From: Roseovarius sp.
GTDB taxonomy: Bacteria; Pseudomonadota; Alphaproteobacteria; Rhodobacterales; Rhodobacteraceae
Length of the DNA stretch: 64,000 nt
Direction of reading: 5' to 3'
NCBI RefSeq assembly: GCF_030373445.1
Contig: NZ_JAUCYU010000012.1
Coordinates: forward strand, 122,505 to 186,504
In this document: positions 1 to 9,502 of the stretch, one piece after another
Layout of the letters: each line of letters begins with the position of its first letter
Position numbering within the stretch: the stretch's first letter is position 1
The notes under the pieces: generated by a model
Told to the model about the DNA's origin: nothing
What the model saw: only the letters and a program-made list of their open reading frames with translations
Database searches by the model: none
Position numbers and translations under genes: made by a program

Positions 1-921
1 GGCGATGATGTCGTAATTGGCGCCAAGCTGGACCAGCGGCTTGCCGAAGGCCTCGCGCTCGATGCCGCGGCGGCACATCAGCTCCAGCGCCGCCTCGGCC
101 TGGCCGATGGCGCGCATGCAGTGGTGGATGCGGCCCGGCCCGAGGCGGCCCTGGGCGATCTCGAAGCCGCGCCCCTCGCCGAGGAGCAGGTTTTCCACCG
201 GCACGCGGACATCGGTGAAGCGGATATGCATGTGACCGTGGGGCGCGTCGTCATGGCCGTAGACCTGCATCGGGCGGAGTTTCTCGATGCCGGGCGTGTC
301 GGCGGGGACCACGATCATCGAATGGCGCTTGTGCCTGGGCAGGTCGTCGCCGCCGGTTTTCACCATGACGATATAGACCTTGCAGCGCGGGTCGCCCGCG
401 CCGGAAGCCCACCATTTCTCGCCGTTGAGCAGGTAGGTGTCGCCGTCGCGCACGCAGGACATCTCGAGGTTGGTGGCGTCGGAGCTGGCGACCTGCGGTT
501 CGGTCATGAGGTAGGCGCTGCGGATCTCGCCCTCGAGGAGCGGGGTGAGCCAGCGGTCTTTCATGTCGTCGGTGCCGTAGCGCTCGAACACCTCCATGTT
601 GCCGGTGTCGGGGGCGTTGCAGTTGAACACCTCGGCGCCCATCGGCGTCTTGCCCATCTCCTCGGCGAAGCAGGCGTATTCGACGGTGGTCAGGCCGAAG
701 CCACGCGCGCTGTCGGTGAGCCAGAAGTTCCAGAGGCCTGCCTCCCTGGCCTTTGCCTTGAGACCTTCGAGGATCTCGGCCTGTCGGGCGGTATAGGCCC
801 AGCGGTCGCCCTTGGCGATCTCGGCGTGATACTCGGCCTCGAGCGGGGCGATCTCGTCGCGGACCATGGCGGCCACGCGGTCAAGCAACGTCCTGATCTC
901 GGGCCTGATCGAGAAATCCAT
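1..921 (-). CDS. Acyl-CoA dehydrogenase, C-terminus beyond window edge
   Basis: The minus-strand reading frame from the ATG at 921 runs 307 codons to the window edge without a stop, so the C-terminal part is missing. It reads as an acyl-CoA dehydrogenase, a flavoenzyme that oxidises acyl-CoA to enoyl-CoA. Seen: the FAD/substrate-loop region YLMTEPQVASSDATN, the GEKWWASGAGDPRCK segment, and GRIHHCMRAIGQAEAAL at the start of the C-terminal helical domain. The helical N-terminus and FWLTDSARGFGLTTVEYA fit the long-chain/ACAD10-11-like branch. Substrate length cannot be read. Upstream 922-1138 is non-coding. The family call is secure; the exact enzyme is not. Confidence 0.9.
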   Translation of the reverse strand, partial: MDFSIRPEIRTLLDRVAAMVRDEIAPLEAEYHAEIAKGDRWAYTARQAEILEGLKAKAREAGLWNFWLTDSARGFGLTTVEYACFAEEMGKTPMGAEVFNCNAPDTGNMEVFERYGTDDMKDRWLTPLLEGEIRSAYLMTEPQVASSDATNLEMSCVRDGDTYLLNGEKWWASGAGDPRCKVYIVMVKTGGDDLPRHKRHSMIVVPADTPGIEKLRPMQVYGHDDAPHGHMHIRFTDVRVPVENLLLGEGRGFEIAQGRLGPGRIHHCMRAIGQAEAALELMCRRGIEREAFGKPLVQLGANYDIIA

Positions 922-1138
922 GCACGGCTCCTGTCGTCGTCGTGGTTGGCCCCGCGGGGGGCGGGGTGGCCACATCTCTTGACCGTTTCGGCAGGATTGT
1001 CGCCGTAATGTCAACACGTATCCCCGGAAATCCCCAATTCCCGCCACAAAGCCGGGCTAGGGTGACCGGCAGAACGAGTTCCCTGTCGCAAAGGCCCGGT
1101 CACGGGCCGGGGCGGACAGGGTGTAAGGGGTGTTTCGA

Positions 1139-1831
1139 GTGACCAGTGCAAAGGCGATACCGGCGATCGGCGACGGGTATGACGGCCCGTTCGCCGGGAC
1201 GCTTCGGCCCGGTGCGGCAGGGCGTGGCGAGACGCCCGGAGACCGGGTCGTGCCCTGTTTCACGCCCGGCACGATGGTGACGACGCGGGCCGGCAAGCGG
1301 GCGGTCGAGACGCTGCGGCCGGGCGACATGCTGCTTACCCGCGACCGGGGATTTCAGCCAGTGGTGTGGCGCGGGATGCGCCGGGTGCCAGGGGCGGCTC
1401 TGTCGCCCGAGACGGCGCCGGTGACGATCCGGGCGGGCGCGCTTGGGCCGGGGCAGCCGGAGCGGGACATGACGGTCTCGCCCGGGCACCGGATGCTGAG
1501 CACCGACGCCGACCTGCTGCGTGGCGTGGGCGAGCCGGAAGCGCTGGTCGAGGCGCGGGCGCTGGCCGGGCTGCCGGGGATCGGCCGGGTCACGGGCGGC
1601 CCGGTGGGTTACGTGCACCTGCTGATGGAAAAGCACGAGGTGATCCTGGCGGAAAACACCTGGACCGAGAGCCTGCGGCTGACGCCGACGCTTCTGCGGG
1701 CGCTGTCGGCGGCGGGGGTCGATGTCGGCCAGCGGCTGGCCCGCGCCGGCGATCGGACGGCGGCGACGGCGCAAAGCCCGGCGCGGCATTGCCTGACGGT
1801 GACGGAGGCGGCGCAGGGGCTGCGCGTTTGA
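1139..1831 (+). CDS. Hint (hedgehog/intein-like) domain protein
   Basis: A stand-alone Hint_2-type domain protein of about 230 residues. The GTG at 1139 is preferred because AAGGGG lies 8 bases upstream; a GTG at 1130 is in frame. The Hint core starts at CFTPGTMVTT with Cys about residue 40, followed by VETLRPGDMLLTRDRGFQPV, the SPGHRML block and a late YVHLLMEKHEVILAE segment ending in TWTESLRL. These are the conserved blocks of Hint domains found at the ends of RTX proteins in this group. There is no signal peptide and no C-terminal extein of note. Function is unknown; such domains can self-cleave through the N-terminal Cys. Two related domains lie near 58.5 and 61.7 kb. Confidence 0.75.
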   Translation: MTSAKAIPAIGDGYDGPFAGTLRPGAAGRGETPGDRVVPCFTPGTMVTTRAGKRAVETLRPGDMLLTRDRGFQPVVWRGMRRVPGAALSPETAPVTIRAGALGPGQPERDMTVSPGHRMLSTDADLLRGVGEPEALVEARALAGLPGIGRVTGGPVGYVHLLMEKHEVILAENTWTESLRLTPTLLRALSAAGVDVGQRLARAGDRTAATAQSPARHCLTVTEAAQGLRV

Positions 1832-1966
1832 TGCGGGGCAGTGGGGGCCATCGGCCCCAGGAGCACCCGGTGTCAGAGGGTCAATGACAAATCGAATATA
1901 TCCGTTATTCTTTGGTATGGTTTTATCCAATGGTATGGGAATTTCCATTCGAAGGATTGACGGCAA

Positions 1967-3232
1967 ATGAGTGCGCGCACCTCGACGTCGAAACCGGTTA
2001 TCGCCTTTGTCGGGGCCGTGTATCCCGGGCAGTTCGGCGGGGTGTGCGATTACCTGAGACAGGAGAACCTGGCCGAGACGTATTTCTTTACCACGCCCGG
2101 GAACTGCAAGAGGAACAACAGGCACCGTCCTCACCTGCGGGCCTTCGTGCCGGACGGCGCGATCGTCGGCTCCCAAGGCTACTACTATTCCGCCAAGGTC
2201 GAGCGATCAGCCCGGATAAGCCGCGGGCTGCACAGCGCCATTCGCGATTTCGAGAAGGAAAGGAAGATCGATGTCCTGGTGTGTCATTCCCTGTGGGGCG
2301 CGCCGCACATGCTGTATGGCGAAACCGGCGCGGCCATCGTCAGCTATATCGAATTTCCGAGCTATCGCACGCATGGCTGGGACCCGGCCTATCCGCCGAG
2401 CCCCTCGCAACGGCTGACCGATCACAACAGCGAAATGCTCAATCTTTACCAGGTTGTCAGAAGTGACCTCGTGATCTGCCCGTCCCACCATGCCAAGGGC
2501 ATGATCCCGAGCGCGCTGCAGGGAAAGGTCGAAGTCCAGATGGAAGGGTTCGACATGACCTCCTGGAAGACGATCGCGGTCGCCGGCGAGGACAAACCCT
2601 TCACCGTCGGCTTCGCCGCGCGTGACCTTTCGAGTGCCAAGGGGATCGACCGCTTCATGAGCATCGCGGATAGCCTCGCGAAGAAGGATGCCGACATCGA
2701 GTTCGTCGTCATCGGCGACGAAAACGCCTCGAGCTACGGATACGAGAAGCAGTGGGTCGAACAACGCTATCCGGGCGAAACAGTCTCCTTTGCCGAGCAC
2801 CTGCGGCGCATTCACCCGAAAGCGGCGCGCAAGGTCACCTTCGCGGGCCTGCTCAAATATGACGAGTACGAGAAGACCCTACAGGGCATCGACGTGTTCC
2901 TTTACCCGCTTCGTCACGGCGTCGCGAACTGGGGGCTGGTCGAGATCCTGGGACGTGGCGGGTGCGTCATTGCCTCGAACGAAGGCTATCCCGCGGAAAT
3001 CATTCAGCACGACGTCAACGGTTGCCTGTTGCCTCATGACGAAAGGCACTGGGTGAAAGAAGTGCTTTCGCTCAAGGGTGATCCGGCACGCCGGCAGACG
3101 TATTCCGGTAACGCCCGCAAGATGGCGCAACAGGCGTTTTCCCTGGAGGTGGTCGCAAACCGGTACATGCACCTGTTCGGCCAGGCCATCGTGAACAGGG
3201 ACGCGCGCCATGCGGGGGCCTCGCTTTATTGA
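1967..3232 (+). CDS. Glycosyltransferase, GT4-like
   Basis: A 421-residue protein with the two-Rossmann layout of GT-B glycosyltransferases. Near the N-terminus VIAFVGAVYPGQFGGVCDYL gives the glycine-rich start of the acceptor domain. The C-terminal half has FTVGFAARDLSSAKGIDRF (donor domain entry) and, near residue 324, EILGRGGCVIASNEGYPAEI, which matches the E-x7-E nucleotide-sugar region of GT4 enzymes. It probably transfers a sugar to a lipid or polysaccharide acceptor in the cytoplasm. The leader 1832-1966 is AT-richer than its surroundings, with GAAGGA before the ATG. Acceptor and donor sugars are unknown. Confidence 0.75.
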   Translation: MSARTSTSKPVIAFVGAVYPGQFGGVCDYLRQENLAETYFFTTPGNCKRNNRHRPHLRAFVPDGAIVGSQGYYYSAKVERSARISRGLHSAIRDFEKERKIDVLVCHSLWGAPHMLYGETGAAIVSYIEFPSYRTHGWDPAYPPSPSQRLTDHNSEMLNLYQVVRSDLVICPSHHAKGMIPSALQGKVEVQMEGFDMTSWKTIAVAGEDKPFTVGFAARDLSSAKGIDRFMSIADSLAKKDADIEFVVIGDENASSYGYEKQWVEQRYPGETVSFAEHLRRIHPKAARKVTFAGLLKYDEYEKTLQGIDVFLYPLRHGVANWGLVEILGRGGCVIASNEGYPAEIIQHDVNGCLLPHDERHWVKEVLSLKGDPARRQTYSGNARKMAQQAFSLEVVANRYMHLFGQAIVNRDARHAGASLY

Positions 3233-3344
3233 GGGGCGGGGAAGCGGGCCTCCCTTTCTGTTTCAGCGCAGCTGTGCGGCGGCATCGTCTTCGCAAACGC
3301 TGATCGCTATTGCCTTGGAGATGGGTGAGGCTGTTTGGAGATAA

Positions 3345-3419
3345 TGGTGCCCGGGGGCGGAATCGAACCACCGACACGAGGATTTTCAATCCACTGCTCT
3401 ACCCCTGAGCTACCCGGGC
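3345..3419 (-). tRNA. tRNA-Phe (GAA)
   Basis: The minus strand folds as a tRNA: acceptor GCCCGGG pairs with CCCGGGC, the D arm is AGCTCAGGGGTAGAGC, the anticodon loop TTGAAAA gives GAA (Phe), the T arm holds GGTTCGATTCC, and CCA is encoded (3345-3347). One mismatch sits in the anticodon stem. It closes the infA-maf-rng-yacG cluster on the same strand. Confidence 0.95.
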
Positions 3420-3499
3420 ACGGGGAACGGCGGGGCCGTTCGGGTGGAGGCGTTCTAGGCGAGGTTCGAGAGGGTGTCCAGAGGGAATTCGCGGCAAAT

Positions 3500-3682
3500 T
3501 CAGTGTGGTTTGCCGTCGGGGCGGTCGAGCTCGTCCAGGGCGCGTTCGGCGTCTTCGGGATCTTCGGAGGGCACCGCGTAATCGCCGCGGATCCACTTGC
3601 CGAGGTCGATGTCGGCGCAGCGTTTCGAGCAGAAGGGCCGATAGCGTTTGTCGGTGGGGTTCGAGCAGATCGGGCAGGTCAT
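3500..3682 (-). CDS. yacG: DNA gyrase inhibitor YacG (zinc-binding)
   Basis: A 60-residue protein with the YacG zinc knuckle CPIC near the start and FCSKRCADIDLGKW further on, giving four zinc-ligand cysteines and the family signature DLGKWIRGDY. YacG binds GyrB and inhibits DNA gyrase. The length is normal for alphaproteobacteria and the tail is acidic. Its start overlaps the stop of the upstream ribonuclease gene (ATGA), so the two are translationally coupled. Confidence 0.93.
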   Translation of the reverse strand: MTCPICSNPTDKRYRPFCSKRCADIDLGKWIRGDYAVPSEDPEDAERALDELDRPDGKPH

Positions 3683-4701
3683 GAGAGCACCTCGGCGAGC
3701 GGCACCCGGTCGCGCTTGCGCTGGAGCTCGTAATGGCCGAGCGGGGTCCAGCCGGCGAGGGCGGTTTCGGTGGCGTCGTGGCGGAAGGCGGCGCGCAGGG
3801 TGGTTTCGAACTGGCGGCGGTCCTTCTTGCCCATCGGCGCGAGGTCGAGCGTGATCTGGCCGCCGAGGCCCCGGAGGCGGAGCTGGCGGGGCAGGTCTTT
3901 GGCCGCGGCGAGGTTGGCCTTGAGGCCCGCGGCGGGGGAGGTGTCGCCGCCGGTGTTGACGTCGACCGCCACCAGCGCGCGGGTGGGTTCGATGTAGAAA
4001 GAGGCGCCGCCAGGCAGGGGCGCGAGGGGGGATTGCAGCGCGTCGAGCGCGTCGAGCACGCCGTGATCTTCGAAGGCGTCGGGGGTGTCGGCGAGGGTCG
4101 CCTCCATAACCCAGTCGCGCCAGGCAAGCTCGTGCGGGCCGTCGCCCTCGGTGAGTTTCTCGGGCTCGCCCGCGCGGTCGGCGGTGACCTGCTCGGCCAT
4201 GGCGGCCATGGTGCGGATATCCTCGGCGATGGCGTCGGGGTCGGCGCCGGCGCAGGAGGAGCGCAGGATCAGGCCCATCTGCGCCCCGCTCATTTCCTCG
4301 TGCGCGATCTCGAGCAGGCTGTCGCGGATGTCGTCGTCGCGGATCTGGCGGGAAATGTTGAGGCCGGGTGCCCCGGGGGTGACGATAGCGTAGCGGCTCT
4401 TGAAGAGGAGCTTGGAGGAGACCGGCACGGCCTTGCCCGGCTCGGCATAGCCGGTGACCTGCACCAGGATCGGCTCGCCCGGGGAGAGGCCCTTGACCTG
4501 CCGCAGGAAGACCGGGCCGTCGGGGGTGTTCAGGAACATGCCGCCCTGGCCCTTCATCGGGCGGTCGGCGCGGGCGCGGTAGATTGCGCCGGGGCGGGGG
4601 CGGTCGCTGTCGATCAGCAGGTCGGTGAGGCGGCCGTCCTCGATCAGGGCGGCGGCGTCGCGGCCATTCACGGCGCCAAGGGCGATGACGGTGCCTTTCA
4701 T
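3679..4701 (-). CDS. Ribonuclease E/G family protein
   Basis: The ATG at 4701 gives 340 residues and overlaps the maf stop as ATGA, which decides this start over a longer frame. It has the catalytic core of RNase G/E: an N-terminal S1-like region, then [20 protein letters not shown], and the metal-binding stretch [16 protein letters not shown], where the DVN aspartate is a catalytic ligand. It is shorter than RNase E and lacks the C-terminal scaffold and the Zn-link region, like the short alphaproteobacterial RNase G-like proteins. It probably processes rRNA or decays mRNA. Neighbours infA, maf and yacG form the conserved cluster. Confidence 0.85.
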   Translation of the reverse strand: MKGTVIALGAVNGRDAAALIEDGRLTDLLIDSDRPRPGAIYRARADRPMKGQGGMFLNTPDGPVFLRQVKGLSPGEPILVQVTGYAEPGKAVPVSSKLLFKSRYAIVTPGAPGLNISRQIRDDDIRDSLLEIAHEEMSGAQMGLILRSSCAGADPDAIAEDIRTMAAMAEQVTADRAGEPEKLTEGDGPHELAWRDWVMEATLADTPDAFEDHGVLDALDALQSPLAPLPGGASFYIEPTRALVAVDVNTGGDTSPAAGLKANLAAAKDLPRQLRLRGLGGQITLDLAPMGKKDRRQFETTLRAAFRHDATETALAGWTPLGHYELQRKRDRVPLAEVLS

Positions 4702-5276
4702 GGTGTTCCTTTCCAGATCGGGTGCCCGGCGGCGCGCAGGAGATTGGCCGTCTCGGCCAGCGGCAGGCCCACGACGGCGGTGAAGGAGCCTTCGATCCAC
4801 GGGATGAGGGCGCCGGCGGGCCCCTGGATGCCGTATCCGCCGGCCTTGCCCTGCCAGTCGCCGGTGGAGAGGTAGCCCGCGATCTCGTCGTCGGTGAGGC
4901 GTTTCATGCGGACGGCGGTGACGACGTCGCGTTCCCACAGCTTTTCGCCGCGTTTCACGGCGACGGCGGTGATGACCTTGTGGCGACGGCCCGACATGAG
5001 GCGGAGGAAATCCGCCGCTTCGTCCGCGTCGGCGGGTTTGCCGAGGATGCGGCGGCCGACGGCGACGGTGGTGTCGGCGCAGAGGACAGTATCGTCCGGC
5101 CCGGCGGTGACGGCCGCGGCCTTCTGCCGCGCGATGCGCACGCAGTAGGGGCGGGGCAGTTCGCCCGTCCGGGGGGTCTCGTCGATCTCGGGCGGGCGGA
5201 TGTCGTCGGGTGACAGCCCGAGCTGCGCCAATAGTTCGAGGCGCCGCGGACTGCCAGATCCGAGGATGAGTTTCAT
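4698..5276 (-). CDS. maf: Maf nucleotide pyrophosphatase
   Basis: A 192-residue Maf protein, a cytoplasmic pyrophosphatase that hydrolyses non-canonical or specific nucleoside triphosphates and has been linked to septum control. The N-terminal signature [18 protein letters not shown] is complete, and the central [18 protein letters not shown] carries the catalytic aspartate. It lies 15 bases after infA and overlaps the next gene. It could be the Maf or YhdE-type subgroup; the sequence alone does not settle nucleotide preference. Confidence 0.93.
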   Translation of the reverse strand: MKLILGSGSPRRLELLAQLGLSPDDIRPPEIDETPRTGELPRPYCVRIARQKAAAVTAGPDDTVLCADTTVAVGRRILGKPADADEAADFLRLMSGRRHKVITAVAVKRGEKLWERDVVTAVRMKRLTDDEIAGYLSTGDWQGKAGGYGIQGPAGALIPWIEGSFTAVVGLPLAETANLLRAAGHPIWKGTP

Positions 5277-5291
5277 CGGGTTTTCAGACGC

Positions 5292-5510
5292 TTACTTGAA
5301 GCGGTAGTTGATCCGACCCTTGGTCAGATCGTAGGGGGTCATCTCGACCTGCACCTTGTCGCCAGCCAGAACACGGATGCGGTTCTTGCGCATCTTCCCT
5401 GCCGTGTGTGCGATGATTTCATGGCCATTTTCAAGCTCGACCCGAAATGTCGCATTGGGCAGGAGTTCCTTCACGACACCGGGAAATTCGAGCGTATCTT
5501 CCTTGGCCAT
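5292..5510 (-). CDS. infA: Translation initiation factor IF-1
   Basis: A 72-residue S1/OB-fold protein of exactly the usual IF-1 length. [20 protein letters not shown] and the end KGRINYRFK are diagnostic. The ATG at 5510 is chosen because upstream in-frame residues do not belong to the family. IF-1 binds the 30S A site during initiation. It is first in the infA-maf-rng-yacG cluster. Confidence 0.98.
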   Translation of the reverse strand: MAKEDTLEFPGVVKELLPNATFRVELENGHEIIAHTAGKMRKNRIRVLAGDKVQVEMTPYDLTKGRINYRFK

Positions 5511-5592
5511 GACGTCTCCATTGTTGATCGCCCCGCCTGAACGCGGAACGTTGCTTACATGATCCCATTCGCCGTTTATTTCAAGGCTTTTA

Positions 5593-6477
5593 TCAGCGCA
5601 GCCGTTCGGCCGTGACATAGGTGTCGCGCCCGTCCTGCTCGGCCCAGTGGGTGCGGCCCAGCACGTTGCCGTCGGCGCGGACACGGGCGATGGCGGCCGG
5701 GTCGACCTCGGCATAGGCCCAGCCGGGGGTGTTCATGCTGCCCTCGGCCAGGATGCCGGTGGGCGGGAAACCGGTGTCGGGCGGGCCGAACACGCCGCCC
5801 ATGCCGGCGTTGGTGTCGACATGCTCGCACCACTCGGCCTTGCCCACGAGAGAGGCCATGGCCGAGACGCACTGGGTTTCCAGCGCGCGGGCCATGGCGC
5901 CGATGCGGACGCGGGAATAGCCGGCCTGCGCCTCGGTGCAGGAGGGCACGAGGATCAGGTCGGCGTCGTGCAGGGCGCGGCCCAGCAGGGGGAATTCCGA
6001 ATCGTAGCAGATCAGGATGCCGATCTTGCCGAGCGCCGTGTCGAAGAGGTGCAGCGGGCCGCCGCCGATCACGTCCATCGCCTCGCGCTCGTAGCGGGTC
6101 ATGAGCTGTTTGTCCTGGTGGGCGGTGGCGCCGGTGGGGGTGAAGACATAGGCGCGGTTGACCGGGCGGGGGCCGAAATCGGGGTCGTAGACCGGGGCGG
6201 AGGCGCCGACTATATGCACCTTGTATTTCGCCGCCAGCTCGGAATGGAGGCTGTTGGCGTCCTCCATCCGTTCGGAAACGGCGACCATGCAGCCCTCGTG
6301 GTCGGCGGCGGTCTCGGCCCCGGCGAGCGTCGCCAGTTCCATCGCGCCGTATTCGGGGAAAAGCAGCAGCTCGGCGCCCTGGCCGGCGGCGTCGGCGACC
6401 CAGGTCTCGATCTTGGCGGCGTAGTCGGCCCAGGTCTGGTGGAAGTCGAGCGGGTAGGCGGAGGTGGCGATTTTCAT
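5593..6477 (-). CDS. Carbon-nitrogen hydrolase (nitrilase superfamily)
   Basis: A 294-residue cytoplasmic member of the nitrilase superfamily, which hydrolyses amides, nitriles or carbamoyl groups. The catalytic triad is visible: Glu in [12 protein letters not shown], Lys in [11 protein letters not shown], and Cys in [11 protein letters not shown]. The length fits the family, and there is no signal peptide. It sits 82 bases upstream of infA on the same strand, with a separate gene start. Substrate is not predictable. Confidence 0.88.
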   Translation of the reverse strand: MKIATSAYPLDFHQTWADYAAKIETWVADAAGQGAELLLFPEYGAMELATLAGAETAADHEGCMVAVSERMEDANSLHSELAAKYKVHIVGASAPVYDPDFGPRPVNRAYVFTPTGATAHQDKQLMTRYEREAMDVIGGGPLHLFDTALGKIGILICYDSEFPLLGRALHDADLILVPSCTEAQAGYSRVRIGAMARALETQCVSAMASLVGKAEWCEHVDTNAGMGGVFGPPDTGFPPTGILAEGSMNTPGWAYAEVDPAAIARVRADGNVLGRTHWAEQDGRDTYVTAERLR

Positions 6478-6591
6478 GGTGTCATCGTTCCGGTGCGGAG
6501 GTGGCGTGCGCCCTGTTTAACCGGATCGTGGCGCCGAATGCCAGAGGGTCGTGGCCGCGAAGGTGGTTGGCGGCCCGGTCGGCTGCCCCGT

Positions 6592-6930
6592 TCAGCCGCC
6601 CTTGGCGCAGAACAGGTCATAGACCACTTCGAGCACCCGTTTCGGCCGGTCGTCGGCGAGGCTGTAATAGATCGTCTTGCCCTCGCGGCGGGGCACGACA
6701 AGCCCCTCGATCCGCAGGCGGGATAGCTGTTGCGACACCGCCGCCTGCCGGGCCGAAAGGAGGCGTTCCAGCTCGGTCACGGATTTCTCGCCCGTGACGA
6801 GGTGACACAGGATCATGAGCCGCCCCTCGTGGCTGATCGCCTTGAGGAAATTGGCGGCCTCCTGCGCGTTTTCCGCCATGTGCGCCCTGTCTTCGGGGCT
6901 GAGCGATGTGTCGAGTACCGGAAGTGCCAT
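6592..6930 (-). CDS. ArsR-family repressor, SqrR/BigR-like
   Basis: A 112-residue winged-helix ArsR protein from the ATG at 6930. The recognition helix region is LSARQAAVSQQLSRLRIEGL and the wing is VPRREGKTIYYSL. Two cysteines, C42 in RLMILCHL and C108 in VVYDLFC, lie 66 residues apart; this is the same pair and spacing as the persulfide-sensing cysteines I recall for SqrR (41/107) and BigR (42/108). These repressors release DNA when the pair forms a polysulfide bridge. The gene is divergent from clpP with no sulfide gene beside it; the metallo-beta-lactamase at 36.4-37.2 kb is a possible target. Arsenic-type metal ligands were not seen. Confidence 0.82.
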   Translation of the reverse strand: MALPVLDTSLSPEDRAHMAENAQEAANFLKAISHEGRLMILCHLVTGEKSVTELERLLSARQAAVSQQLSRLRIEGLVVPRREGKTIYYSLADDRPKRVLEVVYDLFCAKGG

Positions 6931-7102
6931 CGTGCCGTCTTTGCAATGTCTGCCGTTGTCTACTGTGTTCGGGGCCGATGTGCAAAAGCGATATGCGCGC
7001 AGGCGTTCGGGCTGGGCCGAAATTGCCACAGCCTGCCTGCCGAATGATCAATCACCGGGGCCGGCCGGTGCCGCGGGCGTGATCCGAAATTGCCGGGCGG
7101 CA

Positions 7103-7128
7103 CTTGCAGCCCCTCTGGCTCACCACTA
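7103..7128 (+). promoter_or_regulatory. Possible RpoH-type promoter of clpP
   Basis: CTTGCAG, 13 bases, then CCACTA resembles the sigma-32 pattern CTTG..CC-AT, about 57 bases before the clpP start. An inverted repeat CTAAGA-ctc-TCTTAG (7126-7140) overlaps its right end. clpP is heat-shock controlled in many bacteria. The match is loose. Confidence 0.3.
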
Positions 7129-7185
7129 AGACTCTCTTAGCACCTGATCCGTTAAGGGTCGGACACTCAAGCAGGCAGGCGGATT

Positions 7186-7818
7186 ATGAAAGACCCATTC
7201 GAAGTATACATGAACACGCTCGTGCCCATGGTCGTGGAACAGACCAGCCGGGGCGAACGGGCCTACGACATCTTCTCGCGCCTCCTGAAGGAGCGGATCA
7301 TCTTCGTCAGCGGCCCGGTGCATGACGGCATGTCGAGCCTGATCGTGGCGCAGCTTCTGCACCTCGAGGCGGAGAACCCGTCGAAGGAAATCAGCATGTA
7401 CATCAACAGCCCCGGTGGCGTGGTCACCAGCGGGCTGTCGATCTACGACACGATGCAGTACATCAAGCCCAAGGTCAGCACGCTGGTCATCGGGCAGGCG
7501 GCGAGCATGGGCTCGCTTCTGCTGACGGCGGGGGCCAAGGGGATGCGCTTTTCGCTGCCCAACAGCCGAATCATGGTGCACCAGCCCTCGGGCGGCTACC
7601 AGGGGCAGGCGACGGATATCATGATCCATGCCGAGGAAACGCTGAAGCTGAAGCGGCGGCTGAACGAGATCTACGTCAAGCATACCGGCCAGACGCTGAA
7701 GAAGGTCGAGGATGCGCTGGAGCGTGACAATTTCATGGACCCCAGCGAGGCGAAGGCCTGGGGACTGATCGACGATATCGTCGAGAACCGGGTGAAAGAC
7801 CCGGACGAAGGCGCCTGA
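7186..7818 (+). CDS. clpP: ATP-dependent Clp protease proteolytic subunit ClpP
   Basis: A 210-residue serine peptidase that forms the tetradecameric ClpP chamber and works with ClpX or ClpA. The catalytic triad is S107 (GQAASMGS), H132 ([10 protein letters not shown]) and D181 ([11 protein letters not shown]). The N-terminus [20 protein letters not shown] is typical of alphaproteobacterial ClpP, whose propeptide is short. clpX follows after 145 bases on the same strand, the standard pairing. Confidence 0.98.
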   Translation: MKDPFEVYMNTLVPMVVEQTSRGERAYDIFSRLLKERIIFVSGPVHDGMSSLIVAQLLHLEAENPSKEISMYINSPGGVVTSGLSIYDTMQYIKPKVSTLVIGQAASMGSLLLTAGAKGMRFSLPNSRIMVHQPSGGYQGQATDIMIHAEETLKLKRRLNEIYVKHTGQTLKKVEDALERDNFMDPSEAKAWGLIDDIVENRVKDPDEGA

Positions 7819-7913
7819 TCGGCGGGAAAGCCGGCGAAACGGGCAGGGCCATTTTTCACATTGAGGTGACTGGGGCTCTGTCTTAAGCTGGCGGGAAAGC
7901 GAATGGAATATAT

Positions 7914-7929
7914 GGGTCAGGCCTGACCC
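7914..7929. promoter_or_regulatory. Perfect 16-bp palindrome upstream of clpX
   Basis: GGGTCAGGCCTGACCC is a perfect palindrome 34 bases before the clpX start, in the 145-base clpP-clpX gap. It lacks a T-run, so it is not a normal terminator. It follows the AT-rich GAATATAT, which could be a -10 element, so an operator role is possible. The binding protein is unknown. Confidence 0.4.
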
Positions 7930-7963
7930 GGAAGTCGGCGGGGCACGGCCCGAAAGGTTACGA

Positions 7964-9226
7964 ATGGCGAACAATTCCAACGGCGACAGCAAGAACACCC
8001 TGTACTGCAGCTTTTGCGGAAAAAGCCAGCACGAGGTGCGAAAACTGATTGCCGGGCCGACCGTGTTCATCTGTGACGAATGTGTCGAGCTGTGCATGGA
8101 CATCATCCGCGAGGAGACCAAGAGCGCCGGCCTTAAATCGAGCGAGGGCGTGCCGACGCCGCGCGAGATCTGCGACGTGCTCGACGATTACGTGATCGGG
8201 CAGGCGATGGCCAAGCGGGTTCTCTCGGTCGCGGTGCACAACCACTACAAGCGGCTGAACAACTCGGGCAAGAGCGAGATCGAGCTGCAGAAGTCGAACA
8301 TCCTGCTGATCGGCCCGACCGGTTGCGGCAAGACGCTGCTGGCGCAGACGCTGGCGCGGATCCTGGATGTGCCGTTTACCATGGCCGACGCGACCACGCT
8401 GACCGAAGCGGGCTACGTGGGCGAGGATGTGGAGAACATCATCCTCAAGCTGCTGCAATCGAGCGAGTACAATGTCGAGCGGGCGCAGCGCGGCATCGTC
8501 TATATCGACGAGGTCGACAAGATCACCCGCAAGAGCGAGAACCCCTCGATCACCCGCGACGTGTCGGGCGAGGGGGTGCAGCAGGCGCTTCTGAAGCTGA
8601 TGGAAGGCACGGTCGCCGCGGTGCCGCCGCAGGGCGGGCGCAAGCATCCGCAGCAGGAATTCCTGCAGGTGGACACGACCAACATCCTGTTCATCTGCGG
8701 CGGGGCGTTTGCCGGGCTCGACAAGATCATTTCGCAGCGCGGCAAGGGCAGCGCCATGGGCTTCGGCGCCGATGTGCGTGACGTGGATGCCCGCGGCATC
8801 GGCGAGGTGTTCACCGATCTCGAGCCGGAAGACCTTCTGAAATTCGGTCTGATCCCGGAATTCGTCGGCCGCCTGCCGGTGATCGCGACGCTGGAAGATC
8901 TCGACGAAGAGGCGCTTGTCACCATCCTGACCGAGCCGAAGAACGCGCTGGTCAAGCAGTACCAGCGCCTGTTCGAGCTGGAGGATGCGCAGCTCACCTT
9001 CACCGACGACGCGCTGAAGGCCATCTCGAAGCGCGCCATCGCCCGCAAGACGGGTGCCCGCGGGCTGCGCTCGATCCTCGAGGATATCCTGCTCGACACG
9101 ATGTTCGAGCTGCCGGGCATGGAGAATGTCGAGGAAGTGGTCGTCAACGAAGAGGCCGTCACCTCCGACGCGGCGCCGCTGATGATCTACGCGGATGCCA
9201 AGAAGGAAGGCACCAGCGCCGGCTGA
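7964..9226 (+). CDS. clpX: ATP-dependent Clp protease ATPase subunit ClpX
   Basis: A 420-residue AAA+ unfoldase of normal length. The N-terminal zinc-binding domain has [11 protein letters not shown] and [10 protein letters not shown]. The AAA+ core has Walker A GPTGCGKT, Walker [11 protein letters not shown] and the pore region around [11 protein letters not shown]. The IGF-type ClpP-docking loop region, the stretch [16 protein letters not shown], is present. It feeds unfolded proteins into ClpP encoded just upstream. A strong hairpin follows at 9251-9287. Confidence 0.98.
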   Translation: MANNSNGDSKNTLYCSFCGKSQHEVRKLIAGPTVFICDECVELCMDIIREETKSAGLKSSEGVPTPREICDVLDDYVIGQAMAKRVLSVAVHNHYKRLNNSGKSEIELQKSNILLIGPTGCGKTLLAQTLARILDVPFTMADATTLTEAGYVGEDVENIILKLLQSSEYNVERAQRGIVYIDEVDKITRKSENPSITRDVSGEGVQQALLKLMEGTVAAVPPQGGRKHPQQEFLQVDTTNILFICGGAFAGLDKIISQRGKGSAMGFGADVRDVDARGIGEVFTDLEPEDLLKFGLIPEFVGRLPVIATLEDLDEEALVTILTEPKNALVKQYQRLFELEDAQLTFTDDALKAISKRAIARKTGARGLRSILEDILLDTMFELPGMENVEEVVVNEEAVTSDAAPLMIYADAKKEGTSAG

Positions 9227-9250
9227 GGCTTTTCGGCATAACGGGAATTT

Positions 9251-9287
9251 GGAAAGGCCCCGGCGAGACGATCGCCGGGGCCTTTCC
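9251..9287 (+). terminator. Hairpin terminator after clpX
   Basis: A perfect 16-bp stem, GGAAAGGCCCCGGCGA with its complement, closes a 5-base loop. The right arm ends in CCTTTCC rather than a long T-run. It starts 25 bases after the clpX stop. Confidence 0.75.
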
Positions 9288-9415
9288 GATTCCGGGTGCC
9301 GGGGCGAAGCGTTTCGACTTTGACTCGAGGCGTCAGGCAAAGGCGAAACGCGCGCCGGTTCGCGCATCCTGCGCGTATCGCGACAACCTGTATCTCGGGT
9401 TTTCCCGAAACGCTT

Positions 9416-9436
9416 TAATGAGAGTTATTATCATTA
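9416..9436. promoter_or_regulatory. Possible Fur-like operator of metal exporter
   Basis: TAATGA, 9 bases, TCATTA forms a 21-base interrupted palindrome in an AT-rich stretch 66 bases before the cation efflux gene. The outer arms resemble those of a Fur box, but the centre does not match well. The link to a metal-responsive regulator is inferred from the gene downstream. Confidence 0.35.
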
Positions 9437-9502
9437 GCGAATTCAACGTCTTGAGCGTTCGACCGCCACCCTGTATGGCCGACAGGACCAAAGGGGAACG
9501 CC

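Noticed and set aside
1139..1831. The Hint protein as a full intein.
   Set aside because: There are no flanking extein parts, and no homing endonuclease or C-terminal His-Asn splice junction was seen.
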